A DNA stretch of 64,000 nucleotides from Candidatus Melainabacteria bacterium (lineage in GTDB: Bacteria > Cyanobacteriota > Vampirovibrionia > Obscuribacterales > Obscuribacteraceae): positions 104,613-168,612 of the forward strand of contig JACRFZ010000031.1 of the NCBI GenBank assembly GCA_016212515.1, given 5' to 3'. The translations under genes were made by a program, and so were the position numbers. The notes below the pieces were generated by a model. The model was not told the origin of the DNA. It saw nothing but the letters and a program-made list of their open reading frames with translations, and made no database searches. Shown in pieces: positions 40,906-49,259 of the stretch (positions are counted from its first letter, which is position 1; each line of letters begins with the position of its first letter).

Positions 40906-40982
40906 GTTGCTTATGGAATTTCGGAGTAAGGAGAATTGCTGCGGCGGATTCCTGGTAGTTGCTCATGGAATTTCGGAGTAGG
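40906..40982 (+). repeat. Two 25-bp direct repeats
   Basis: Copy one at 40906-40930 and copy two at 40958-40982 share GTTGCT-Y-ATGGAATTTC-GGAGTA-R-G with two mismatches, 52 bases apart start to start. They lie just past the MoeB-like gene. The surrounding gap 40872-41247 has no gene. About 60 bases further on, GTGAT and ATCAC arms bracket an A+T-rich stretch near 41020-41045. Confidence 0.7.
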
Positions 40983-41247
40983 AAGGGTCTCTCAAAAAAA
41001 CGCGTGAAAATGTAACAATAGTGATATTGCAAGATATTACATCACGGTTTCGGGACTTTTGGCTAAATGAAACCATTGCTGTGACTGCATTTTTGGCGTC
41101 AAGCAGATTTAACTTTCGTCTTTACATGAGTTTAGTGATTTTGCCCTGCTACTCAAAAGCAGATCCCCTCTGGTCTTGAACTGGGAAATAATAGTTGACC
41201 GGCTCCAGAGCATGCGTGTAGCATGGCGGAAACGCTGATTGGAATTG

Positions 41248-43464
41248 ATGATGCTCTCTAATAGCTCGGTCTTAAAGCGAATAATCTTTATATTCGCTTT
41301 TCCGCTGGCCTTTCAGTTTGTCATTTTCTTCGTTTTGGGCGCGCTTTTACAAAAAGCCGAATCGGTCAACGAAGAAATTCTCAAGTCTCGCGAAATTCTC
41401 AGCCTGGCAGAACTGAGCATGGTTGATTTTTGCGACACGCTCAGTCACTTTGTCAGCTACTCAAATAGTCAGTATGAAGGTTTCGTGCGTAAGTTCGATG
41501 CCAGTTGCGAGCGCACGCGCGGGCACATCGCCAGGCTTGTAGACCTCTCTAATGGTGATCGCTCCCGCATGGAGCGGGCCGCCCGGCTGAAGAGCAATGT
41601 GGACGGCTTTCTCTCGCTTGCTTCCAAAATCCTCGCCAGTCACGAAAGGGAAGATCAGAGCAGCGGGCCTGCTGCCATCTTACAGTTGAAGTTGTTCAAC
41701 CGGCTGGCGGGAAGATTCGACTCCCTGGGGTCCGATATAAAGTCGATTGCCGAAGCTGAGAAGAATACAGCCTTCAGCCTGGCTGAAGACCGCGCACAAT
41801 CCTGGCGATTTGTTTATCTGGTGCTGGGTGGCGGTCTGATTGTGGATACTTTGATAACGGTAGCCCTCTGTCGCATTCTTGCCCAGAATTTAGCCGTCAG
41901 ATTGGCGGCGTTGAAAGAAAAGTCAGTCAGTCTTGCCGATAGCAAACTGCTCTCCCCGAGTATCAGTGGCTCCGATGATATTGCCGAGCTGGATCGCGTC
42001 ATATGCAGGGTTTCCGAAGTGCTGGTCAGTTCGCAGCAGTTGGAGAGGGCTCTGGTGGACAATGCAGCGGACTTGATATTTTCTCTTGATAGTGATGGAC
42101 GCTTTCTGCGCGTTAATCCTGCCTTTGAGAAGCGCCTTTACTTTCGCTCCGGCTCTCTCTTGAGCCGTGGTCTGGAGACGATTGTTCTTCAAGGCGAGCG
42201 CGAGAATTTGGAACAGGTGCTTTTTGCCGCCAGGCAGAGCAATCAGGTGCACTTTCTTGAACTTTCCATGGTAGATGCCAGGGGCGGAGTTTATACATTC
42301 AACTTGTCCTTCCAGTGGTCTGATTCTCTCAAGCAGTTCATATGTACCGGTCACGACATTTCCCAGATGAAGCGGCAGCAAGAGATGCTGGCCTCAGAGG
42401 AAAAAAGGCTGCGTGCCCTTCTTGAACAATTACCCATGGCGGTGTTCGCTCTCTCTCAAGATCTGCGCATCGAGTTTGCCAATGCGGAGTCGGAGCGGTT
42501 GCTCGGATTCAGACGCGAATCCTTAACCGGTGTTGACTTCAATCGCTTGTTTTCAGATCCGGCCGCCACTGACTTTCTCTCCATTGTCAGAGATGTTGAT
42601 TCCGGTGTAGACCGCGGCAAATTTGAGTTGAGCCTAACCGTGGCCAACGGTACTGAGAAAGTGTGCGAACTGTCTGTAGTTGTCTATCGGGTTGTGGAAC
42701 ACTTGAATATCCTGGTAATCGCCACCGACCTTACCGAGCGCATTCGCTCGGAGCGCCTGCGGCGCGATTTTGTGGCTATGGTCAGTCATGATCTGCGAAG
42801 TCCGCTCAATTCGGTTATGGCATATATTCAGCTTCTCGCCAGGGGTAACTACGGACCGCTCAGCACCAGTGGGCATGAGGGGGCGGTGGCTGCCAACCAG
42901 TCAATTGAGCGCCTCATCAAACTCACCAGCGATCTGCTGCAATTGGAGCGTCTGGAAAGCGGTGTGCTCTCCCTTGATCTACAAAGCTGTAGCAATCTGG
43001 AATTGGTTCGCGCCGCCATCGATTCGGTGGCCCATGTGGCTGAGACAAAAGAGGTTTATCTGGTTGTGGAAGGCACGGAAGTGACACTTACAGCCGACAA
43101 AGATAGATTGATCCAGGTTCTTGTAAATCTTCTCGCCAATGCTATCGATTTTTCCGAACCCCAGAGCGATGTAATAGTGCGTACGGTTGCCTTACCTGAC
43201 AAACAGGTTGAGTTTCGCGTGGTCGATTCCGGTCCCGGAATTGCTCGCGAGAAACTGTCTTGCATCTTTGACCGGTTTGGACGCGGCGAGTCAGTCAACG
43301 CCCGTGGTGAGGCGCGCATGAGCGCGGGTTTTGGGCTGGCTATTGCCAGAGAAATAGTGCTTGCTCACGGCGGTAGCATTGGTGTGGATAGCGAGCCGGG
43401 GCAGGGTAGCCAATTTTATTTTAGATGTCCTCAAGTTTATAGCCTACGCCATAAACAGTTGTGA
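41248..43464 (+). CDS. Dual-PAS sensor histidine kinase
   Basis: A 738-residue membrane kinase: TM1 about 10-34, a helical extracytoplasmic domain, TM2 about 187-212, a HAMP-like segment (GSDDIAELDRVICRVSEVL), two PAS domains (about 265-375 and 388-497), a DHp with FVAMVSHDLRSPL and an ATPase domain (NLLANAIDFSE, DSGPGI, SAGFGLAIA). All key residues are present. ATG 41248 (or 41251) gives the N-terminus seen in the other two kinases of this style; a TTG lies just upstream. It faces the regulator gene and overlaps its end by 44 bases, so the two are a likely cognate pair. Confidence 0.93.
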   Translation: MMLSNSSVLKRIIFIFAFPLAFQFVIFFVLGALLQKAESVNEEILKSREILSLAELSMVDFCDTLSHFVSYSNSQYEGFVRKFDASCERTRGHIARLVDLSNGDRSRMERAARLKSNVDGFLSLASKILASHEREDQSSGPAAILQLKLFNRLAGRFDSLGSDIKSIAEAEKNTAFSLAEDRAQSWRFVYLVLGGGLIVDTLITVALCRILAQNLAVRLAALKEKSVSLADSKLLSPSISGSDDIAELDRVICRVSEVLVSSQQLERALVDNAADLIFSLDSDGRFLRVNPAFEKRLYFRSGSLLSRGLETIVLQGERENLEQVLFAARQSNQVHFLELSMVDARGGVYTFNLSFQWSDSLKQFICTGHDISQMKRQQEMLASEEKRLRALLEQLPMAVFALSQDLRIEFANAESERLLGFRRESLTGVDFNRLFSDPAATDFLSIVRDVDSGVDRGKFELSLTVANGTEKVCELSVVVYRVVEHLNILVIATDLTERIRSERLRRDFVAMVSHDLRSPLNSVMAYIQLLARGNYGPLSTSGHEGAVAANQSIERLIKLTSDLLQLERLESGVLSLDLQSCSNLELVRAAIDSVAHVAETKEVYLVVEGTEVTLTADKDRLIQVLVNLLANAIDFSEPQSDVIVRTVALPDKQVEFRVVDSGPGIAREKLSCIFDRFGRGESVNARGEARMSAGFGLAIAREIVLAHGGSIGVDSEPGQGSQFYFRCPQVYSLRHKQL

Positions 43465-44098
43465 TAAGCCCACTGGCTCCGGCGTTCTCAAGTTTTGATC
43501 GTAGCCTGGCCATGACTTGCCTCAAAGTCTCTACCGTGGCTGCACTATCGGTGCTCCAGACCGAGTCAAGAATACTGTCGTTATTGAAGACCTGGTTGGG
43601 ATGACGCATAAGAAATTCCAGGAGAGCAAACTCTTTGGGGAAGAGTTTGATTTCCTTGCCTGCCACTGTCACTCTGAAGGCAGTGGAGTCTAACTCGACT
43701 TGCTTCACCTTCAGTACTTTTCCTACTATTTTGGGAACCCTGCGAAGTAAGGCTCGCACCCGCGCTCCGAATTCTCGGGGATGAAAGGGCTTGCACAAGT
43801 AATCGTCGGCACCGCGATCAAGACCGGTCTCTCGGTCATCGTAGTCGGTTTTTCCGGTTAGCATCAGGATGGGAGTGTTGCCGCCGCCGGCTCGGTGTTC
43901 TTTGATGATGTCAATGCCGGTGGTTTGATCCGAGAGGTTCCAATCGAGAATGAGAAGGTCGTAGTGGGAGTTGCCAAGTAAAATGCGGGCCGAGATACCG
44001 TCGTCGGCCGTATCGACGGTGTGCTTTTCGCTCTTAAGCAGCTCTGCAACCAGGGATCTCAGTTGCTCATCGTCTTCCACAACCAGAACTTTGGCCAC
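43421..44098 (-). CDS. OmpR/PhoB-family response regulator
   Basis: A 225-residue regulator: receiver with ED9/D10, Asp52 in LLILDWNLS, Thr81 in LMLTGK and Lys103 in CKPF, then a winged-helix domain ending TVETLRQVMARLRSKL and VYGVGYKLED. GTG start with AGAGG eight bases upstream. It converges on the dual-PAS kinase with overlapping 3' ends, and follows the TPR gene at 44164-45267 by 65 bases on the same strand. Paralogous to the regulator at 20878. Confidence 0.94.
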   Translation of the reverse strand: MAKVLVVEDDEQLRSLVAELLKSEKHTVDTADDGISARILLGNSHYDLLILDWNLSDQTTGIDIIKEHRAGGGNTPILMLTGKTDYDDRETGLDRGADDYLCKPFHPREFGARVRALLRRVPKIVGKVLKVKQVELDSTAFRVTVAGKEIKLFPKEFALLEFLMRHPNQVFNNDSILDSVWSTDSAATVETLRQVMARLRSKLENAGASGLITTVYGVGYKLEDI

Positions 44099-44163
44099 AA
44101 TAATACCTCTGAGGTCCTCACCTGCAAAATATTAGCGCTCCTTGACCAGGATGGTCCGCTTGA

Positions 44164-45267
44164 CTACTGGCGTGAGAGATCATCGTTTTGCTCTCCTTGG
44201 GCGGCCGTAGCTTGCCTTAGCTGGGCTTTCAGCCGATAGGCTTCGGCATTGTCTCTGGGTGAAAGTCTTATTGATTCCTCTACATCATCGAGGGCCTTGG
44301 ACATTTGCTTCTTGCCCAGGTAGGCCTTGGCCCTGGCTGAGTAGAGCTCTTCATCTTGCGGATTTAACTTCAGCAACTTGCTGAAGACCTCAATTGCTTC
44401 ATCGTAGTGCTTTGCCTTGGTCAGGGCCAGACCGTAGGACCTCATTTGCAGCGTGCTCTTGGGAAACTCTTTGAACAAATCTCGGTAGGCCGCTAGAGAC
44501 TTTTCAGTTTCACCCATTTTTTCATATAGTTCTGCCTGTAGTACATATGACTCAAAGTCGTGCTTGTGCGCTTCTTTGCATTGAAGTAAGAGTCGCATGG
44601 CTCTTGGATAGTCTTTCATACCCCAATAACAATAGGCCTGCTTGCGCTTCCACATGGGGTTCTTATCATCTATTTGTGCCGCTTTGCCGTAGTTGTCCGC
44701 AGCTTCCTGATAGCGACCTTCTGCCGCTGCAATCTGCCCAAGCTGACCATAGATATCCGAGCTTCTCGGCTTCATCTTCAGGCAAATTTCGAGGCATTTT
44801 CTGGCACTCTTGTTGTTTCCACTTACGAACAGATAATCCGCCATGAGCTTATTTAGTTCAAAATTTTCTGGTTCCAGAGTTAGTCCTCTGTCCAGGTCAT
44901 CTCTAGCCTTTTCTTCTTCGCCCATAGCGATCAGGGTCTTTGCTCTCAAGGTGAGCAACTCCACGTTGTTCGGCTCGCTGGCGAGCAATGTTGAAAGGGG
45001 TCCCAGAGCTCTCTCTCCGTGCTCCTTTGATACAAGCTTATGGACAAGCTCCATCAATTGATGGCGACGTTTGGGCGGAAGCGGTGCTGACTCTGGTTCC
45101 ACGGGTGGAACCGGTGGCTTGGCCGCAGGAGTGAAAGCCTGCGACTTTTCCGCTTTAACTTCTGTTTGGTTCCTTTGAGCTTCCACCTTACCATCGCAGC
45201 CGCATAGCACGTAGCTTAGAGCCAGTGCAAAAAGGAAGCCTAAACGATGGTTCGGACTGCTCACCAT
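44164..45267 (-). CDS. Exported TPR lipoprotein-like protein
   Basis: A 367-residue protein with a signal sequence (core LGFLFALALSYVLCGC); Cys24 of LCGC could be a lipobox cysteine, although a Cys at position -2 is unusual. Most of the chain, from about residue 65, is eight or more TPRs, e.g. EKARDDLDRGLTLEPENFEL, GRYQEAADNYGKAAQIDDKN and KHYDEAIEVFSKLLKLNPQD. It is probably periplasmic or surface-attached. It precedes a response regulator on the same strand, as an exported TPR gene follows the kinase pair elsewhere in the window. Confidence 0.85.
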   Translation of the reverse strand: MVSSPNHRLGFLFALALSYVLCGCDGKVEAQRNQTEVKAEKSQAFTPAAKPPVPPVEPESAPLPPKRRHQLMELVHKLVSKEHGERALGPLSTLLASEPNNVELLTLRAKTLIAMGEEEKARDDLDRGLTLEPENFELNKLMADYLFVSGNNKSARKCLEICLKMKPRSSDIYGQLGQIAAAEGRYQEAADNYGKAAQIDDKNPMWKRKQAYCYWGMKDYPRAMRLLLQCKEAHKHDFESYVLQAELYEKMGETEKSLAAYRDLFKEFPKSTLQMRSYGLALTKAKHYDEAIEVFSKLLKLNPQDEELYSARAKAYLGKKQMSKALDDVEESIRLSPRDNAEAYRLKAQLRQATAAQGEQNDDLSRQ

Positions 45268-45335
45268 ACGGTCTTTCTCTGTAGAGACTGAAAAAGGTTG
45301 ATACCGGACCGATCCATGCTGGTCGGTTTTGTCAG

Positions 45336-45341
45336 ATTATA
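45336..45341 (-). promoter_or_regulatory. -10 element for the TPR/regulator unit
   Basis: TATAAT on the minus strand, 69 bases upstream of the TPR start at 45267. No matching -35 is seen. Confidence 0.4.
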
Positions 45342-45546
45342 GAACTGATCGTCGGCAATAGCTCATTAAGCCTTAACATAAACCGGCCCTCCAAGTGGCA
45401 CGGTCAACTGAGTGCGAGTTAAATCATAGGTGTGGATTTCCGGGCTTCCGCCGGTTGTTATTTCTTTGTCACGCCAGCTCGCGTACCCTTTTATTTGTGA
45501 ATTAGAAGAACGCGCTGGATTGTATTTTTTAAGATTGGAGGTCCTT
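45342..45546. other. Intergenic region, no gene
   Basis: Lies between divergent genes. An upstream in-frame extension of the next gene (from 45430) looks non-coding. GGAGG just before 45547 is the only clear signal. Confidence 0.4.
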
Positions 45547-45756
45547 ATGGCGAAGGCAAAACGTCGTTCCCAAATTGATTCTTCCTCGAACCGAGTTAAG
45601 CCTTGTACTGTAAAGGTAGAGGCGGGTGCAGTGAAAGACGAAGACGAAAATGACTTGGAAATGCTGGATGAAGTCGGCAAATGCCCGGAAGGTGGCTGTT
45701 ATGTCGAGTGTGGCTTCCTGCACCGCTTGAGAGAACGCCGACCAAAGTCTGCATAG
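45547..45756 (+). CDS. Small Cys-tail protein
   Basis: A 69-residue soluble protein. ATG 45547 is chosen for the strong GGAGG five bases upstream. A basic start (MAKAKRRSQID), an acidic middle (KDEDENDLEMLDE) and a cysteine cluster GKCPEGGCYVECGFL near the C-terminus, followed by basic residues. Three closely spaced cysteines suggest metal binding or a disulfide. No family recognised. Confidence 0.55.
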   Translation: MAKAKRRSQIDSSSNRVKPCTVKVEAGAVKDEDENDLEMLDEVGKCPEGGCYVECGFLHRLRERRPKSA

Positions 45757-45933
45757 TTTGGCTGTCTGGAAGTGTCACTGTGGACGGTGCACCTGCTGCT
45801 CGGCTCTCTCTTGATTCGTCTGAAGATTTGATGAAATGGTATGTACTTGTCACACAGGTTTTGCTCTCATGATGGTACTCAAGTAGTCGCACAGTCTTCC
45901 ATGTCTTGCGATCGTCGGAATTGAGTAAACAAA

Positions 45934-46905
45934 ATGTTTACCCTTGTGTCTTTTTTTGAAGCAGTATTCACTATGGCCAAATCAGTTGAGTCTCAGTCCT
46001 GGCTAAATCAGTCGATGTCTGCCGCCGCCGATGGTGCTTCCAGTCGCCTGCGCGAAGCGGCCATGCATTCCGGTGTTGACTCTAGCGCTGGAACTGTAAG
46101 CAAAGATGCTCTAACTACAATATTGATTGATGAAGGTAAGTCGGCGCAAGAAAGATTGGCGGCCGTGAAATCATTGGTTGGCCGAGATTCCGATGTCTAT
46201 CTCAATGTTTTTGACGGACAGGGGCGAATGCACCGAGTTCGCCTGGAGGTAGAGCAAGTTGGAGGCAGTACACTTGTGCACTTGTTCGAGCAGGGTAAGG
46301 ACGGCAAAGAGAAGGTGCTCTTGCGGGGTGTTGCCAATTCCGACGGTTCCTTCAGCCGGCAGAAAGATGCAAGTGGAAAGCCCGTTTCTTTTGCCGCCGA
46401 CAAGCTAGGAGATGGAATCAGTTCCGAGAATTCGTCCGGTGAAAGACTTCCCGGCAAAGATGCCGGGGCCGGAGCCTCAAATATTTCCTCTACTGCGTCC
46501 AGGCTTGAGAAGCACTCTATGAAAGCACAGTCTTTCCCCGATGTGGAGATCGAGACGGGCGGTGCTTCAGCTAGAGCAACAGCTTATTATCCCGATTCCA
46601 GTGCTCTTGAAGGTGGCTATAAAGATATGCGAGGCAAGCCGCTGTACACCTTGCAGGACTATCTGGCCGGTCGGGCTCCCTACGTTAGTGTTGCCATGGA
46701 TAATAAGGCCGGCATTAAGTACGGGCAGAAAGTCTGTATTCCTGAGCTGGAGCAGCATTACGGAAAGAGTATTCCTTTCAAGGTTGTGGATACCGGCTCG
46801 GCCTTCCGTGGAAAGGGCACCAGTCGTATCGATATATGCGTGGCAAATGAGAAAGAATCTCTGGCCTCTCACGTCAATCGCAACCTTACTCTTAAGTTTG
46901 TCTAG
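45934..46905 (+). CDS. 3D / double-psi beta-barrel-like protein
   Basis: A 323-residue protein. Residues 1-200 are Ser/Ala/Gly/Asp-rich with a beta-like patch (DVYLNVFDGQGRMHRVRLEV). The C-terminal 110 residues have the hallmarks of the 3D domain / RlpA-like double-psi barrel: TAYYPDSS, YVSVAMDN, YGQKVCIPEL, FKVVDTGSAF and SRIDICVAN, with the three conserved aspartates. These domains occur in murein-active lytic enzymes. No typical signal peptide; ATG 45934 and ATG 45973 both lack a good ribosome-binding site. A peptidoglycan-directed role is an inference from the fold. Confidence 0.7.
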   Translation: MFTLVSFFEAVFTMAKSVESQSWLNQSMSAAADGASSRLREAAMHSGVDSSAGTVSKDALTTILIDEGKSAQERLAAVKSLVGRDSDVYLNVFDGQGRMHRVRLEVEQVGGSTLVHLFEQGKDGKEKVLLRGVANSDGSFSRQKDASGKPVSFAADKLGDGISSENSSGERLPGKDAGAGASNISSTASRLEKHSMKAQSFPDVEIETGGASARATAYYPDSSALEGGYKDMRGKPLYTLQDYLAGRAPYVSVAMDNKAGIKYGQKVCIPELEQHYGKSIPFKVVDTGSAFRGKGTSRIDICVANEKESLASHVNRNLTLKFV

Positions 46906-47298
46906 AGCGGCTGGAAAACTGCAGCACTGCTGTCGCTCTTATTTGAGTCATATCAGGTTTTGCACGTGTTGCTGTGACAGTAATTGCTTTGCTGTCGGTG
47001 GTGCTTTGGGCTGCGGCGGATTTTTGTCTAGCGGAAAGTCCAGCACGGCTTGCGGCTTTCCACAGAATTTTCATTTTAAGCAGAATTGAAGTTAAATGAT
47101 TCTTGCCTTTCGTAGTTACACCACAAATGGTGTCATTAGTTTTATTTTTCTGCAATGTTTGAAGCCTAGTATCAAACCAGTCGATAACGAATTCAACCAG
47201 CAGTGAGACTCTCCACTGCCTATTTTCTTTCGACCTTTGAAAATCAGATTAACACCTAAAACTTTGGACGATCTCAGTTTCTTCAAGGAGAACTCAAC
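46906..47298 (+). other. Intergenic region with weak terminator hairpin
   Basis: 393 bases without a credible gene. ACACCA (47118-47123) and TGGTGT (47128-47133) form a 6-bp hairpin followed by a T-rich run (TTTTATTTTT), possibly a terminator for the preceding gene. The end of the region supplies AAGGAG for the next start. Confidence 0.45.
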
Positions 47299-48102
47299 AT
47301 GGGTAGACAAGATGTAAGTGACCACAGCAGCGAAGTTCAGGCCTCTGGACAGAGTGTCTGGGGGGGAGTGGCAGCGGAACAGTATACAGCCGATAACCGC
47401 TGTCATGCCCGCCCTGAACCTCAGCCGCAGCCTCGTCCGGAACTGCCGCCTGTGACGATTGAGCCGCACTCCCACTCCACTTCTGATGCTAACGCTAACT
47501 CCAACTCCAGCGCCACTGGTATCGGCAATGGTGGTGACGGCGGTCGCGGCGGAGATGGCGGTAACGCCAGCGCAGTCGGTAACGGCGGCGATGCCAGTGC
47601 AGTCGGTAACGGCGGCGATGCCAGTGCAGTCGGTAACGGCGGCGATTCCAGTTCTTCCGCTGTCGGTCAGGGTGGCGACGGTGGCAAGAGTTCGGTTAAC
47701 GTTGACAACTCTCGCCATGGCAATACACTGATAATGGATGCCACTCAACCTCCGGCTGTGCTTCCCGGCGCGCCTCCGGCTACGAGATTCCAGTACACTC
47801 CGGGTAACGGCTCGAACTTCAGTGCCGATAGCAATGCCAGTATCGATACCACCAGTGTGGGTGTCAACATAGGCGTTCCCGGTGTCGGTGCTTTCGGCTT
47901 CGGTTACGGCGAGTCCAGGGCCGCCAACATGAAGCCGGTTGAGGCAACGGCCGCTCAGCAGCAGACTGCCTTCGATATGTTCATCAGCAACACTGCCGAT
48001 CCCGGTCTCAACGATGTAAGAATGCAGATTCAGCGTGGAGCCCTTTCTGAGGTGCAGCGAGCACAGCAGAACCGGGCTGCGCAATCTTCCGATCAGCCAT
48101 AG
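47299..48102 (+). CDS. Gly/Asn/Ser low-complexity protein with 9-residue repeats
   Basis: A 267-residue protein with a good ribosome-binding site (AAGGAG). Residues 30-60 are Pro/Glu/His-rich. Residues about 62-130 are extremely Gly/Asn/Asp/Ser-rich and include three copies of ASAVGNGGD encoded by near-identical DNA. The C-terminal 130 residues are less biased, with GVNIGVPGVGAFGFGYGES and a helical tail. There is no signal peptide. An open antisense frame covers it, but bias and the ribosome-binding site favour this strand. Probably structural; function unknown. Confidence 0.65.
   Translation: MGRQDVSDHSSEVQASGQSVWGGVAAEQYTADNRCHARPEPQPQPRPELPPVTIEPHSHSTSDANANSNSSATGIGNGGDGGRGGDGGNASAVGNGGDASAVGNGGDASAVGNGGDSSSSAVGQGGDGGKSSVNVDNSRHGNTLIMDATQPPAVLPGAPPATRFQYTPGNGSNFSADSNASIDTTSVGVNIGVPGVGAFGFGYGESRAANMKPVEATAAQQQTAFDMFISNTADPGLNDVRMQIQRGALSEVQRAQQNRAAQSSDQP
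47566..47646 (+). repeat. Three tandem 27-bp repeats
   Basis: Units 47566-47592, 47593-47619 and 47620-47646 differ at one position (C/T). They encode ASAVGNGGD three times. Near identity at synonymous sites points to recent slippage or duplication. Confidence 0.85.
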
Positions 48103-48137
48103 GAAAGAGTTCCTGTAATTTGCACGCGACTACACCA

Positions 48138-48162
48138 GAGGAGGGCACTCAGTGCCCTCCTC
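48138..48162 (+). terminator. 11-bp perfect hairpin between two genes
   Basis: GAGGAGGGCAC (48138-48148) pairs with GTGCCCTCCTC (48152-48162), loop TCA, with no T-tract. It lies 35 bases past one stop and 11 bases before the GGAGG of the next gene, so it may be an incomplete terminator or an mRNA-stabilising hairpin. Confidence 0.5.
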
Positions 48163-48183
48163 ACCGCAGACCGGAGGTTTTCT

Positions 48184-49167
48184 ATGACTGGTCCCAGACA
48201 AGTGGATTATTTAGATTTTGCAGACCTGCCGGCCGGGCAGGGAAATAGCAACAAGGGCTTTAGCAATTTGCAGGCGGATGCTTACGAGATGCCCAAACCA
48301 AAGCCTGAGCCCAAACCCCAGGGGGATGTCGTTAGTACAGAGGCGAGCAGTGACGCTGCCTCGCAGCCTGCTGAAAATAGACTCTTACGTGAAGTGCGAG
48401 AGGCTCAGATGGAAGCCCGGCAAAGGCGCAATGAGAGAGAGACGGAAGGCCTCGACCCCATGTACCATAATTTCAATTTGAGCATTTTGGACCCACGCAG
48501 CGGCATTGAACCATCCTGGTTTGAGCAGCCCCTCACCCAGCGAATTCTGAGTGGTATGGGAGACACTCCTCCCAATAGGGAACTGCCGGCTGATGCATTT
48601 AGAGATGCAAACGGCAACTTGAGTGAAAGTATAGATTTGCGCCATGGAGATTCGCGTCTCAGTGCCAGTGTTTCCGAAGGCAGACGCGAAGATGTGGCCG
48701 AGTTGAATTTGCTGTTCCTGAAATTGAGAACCTCTTCAGAGGCTGAATTCGATGGAACCGTGGTGGATATTGCTAACAGGCTCAACGTTCAGGGTAGGCT
48801 GCACCGTGTAATGGAACTAGCCCAGAAAGTAGAGGATCCGCAGACTCGGCGCGGTTTGCAGTTGGCGGTGCTGGAGGAGTCTTTGCGGGCCAATGGTTCC
48901 AGCTATCTGGAAATTGCCTCCGCCGGTGTCTTCCCCAGTCGCCCGGAAACGCCCGAGGACGCCCGGAAGCGCATGGATGAGATGCTGGAGCGTATCAGGG
49001 AGGAGCGGCGCAATCCCCGTCCTGAGCCGGAGCAGCCCATGGGACCGCCGCGACCCGGCTTGAGCGAAGCTGAGCAAACCGAATTGGCAACCTTGACTGC
49101 CGGTTTGTGGAGCCGTGACCAGTTGCTGTGGAATATTGGCAGAGCCAAACACGATTGGAGCCACTAG
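48184..49167 (+). CDS. Hypothetical Pro/Glu/Arg-rich protein
   Basis: A 327-residue soluble protein with GGAGG before the ATG. Residues 35-105 are charged and Pro-rich; 105-160 contain an acidic/aromatic block (HNFNLSILDPRSG); 160-245 look helical (EDVAELNLLFLKLRTSSEAE); the last 70 residues are again Pro/Arg/Glu-rich. No signal peptide and no known domain. It may be co-expressed with the low-complexity protein upstream. Confidence 0.58.
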   Translation: MTGPRQVDYLDFADLPAGQGNSNKGFSNLQADAYEMPKPKPEPKPQGDVVSTEASSDAASQPAENRLLREVREAQMEARQRRNERETEGLDPMYHNFNLSILDPRSGIEPSWFEQPLTQRILSGMGDTPPNRELPADAFRDANGNLSESIDLRHGDSRLSASVSEGRREDVAELNLLFLKLRTSSEAEFDGTVVDIANRLNVQGRLHRVMELAQKVEDPQTRRGLQLAVLEESLRANGSSYLEIASAGVFPSRPETPEDARKRMDEMLERIREERRNPRPEPEQPMGPPRPGLSEAEQTELATLTAGLWSRDQLLWNIGRAKHDWSH

Positions 49168-49199
49168 TGGGTACCGCTGCCGATGAGATAACTTGAAAT

Positions 49200-49244
49200 G
49201 CCGGCTGACTGGATATAATCAACTTCTATATTCGTTCAGCCGGC
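49200..49244 (+). promoter_or_regulatory. Inverted repeat bracketing the P450 promoter
   Basis: GCCGGCTGA (49200-49208) and TCAGCCGGC (49236-49244) are a perfect 9-bp inverted repeat with a 27-base spacer. A consensus TATAAT (49214-49219) lies inside the spacer, with TTGAAA (49193-49198) upstream at 15 bp. The right arm abuts the ribosome-binding region of the P450 gene. Confidence 0.6.
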
Positions 49245-49259
49245 AGGAACCGTTTCAAC

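Noticed and set aside
47116..48084. Long leftward open frame (322 codons) opposite the Gly-rich gene
   Set aside because: It mirrors the repeats of the plus-strand gene, has no ribosome-binding site, and the plus strand has AAGGAG plus sensible composition.
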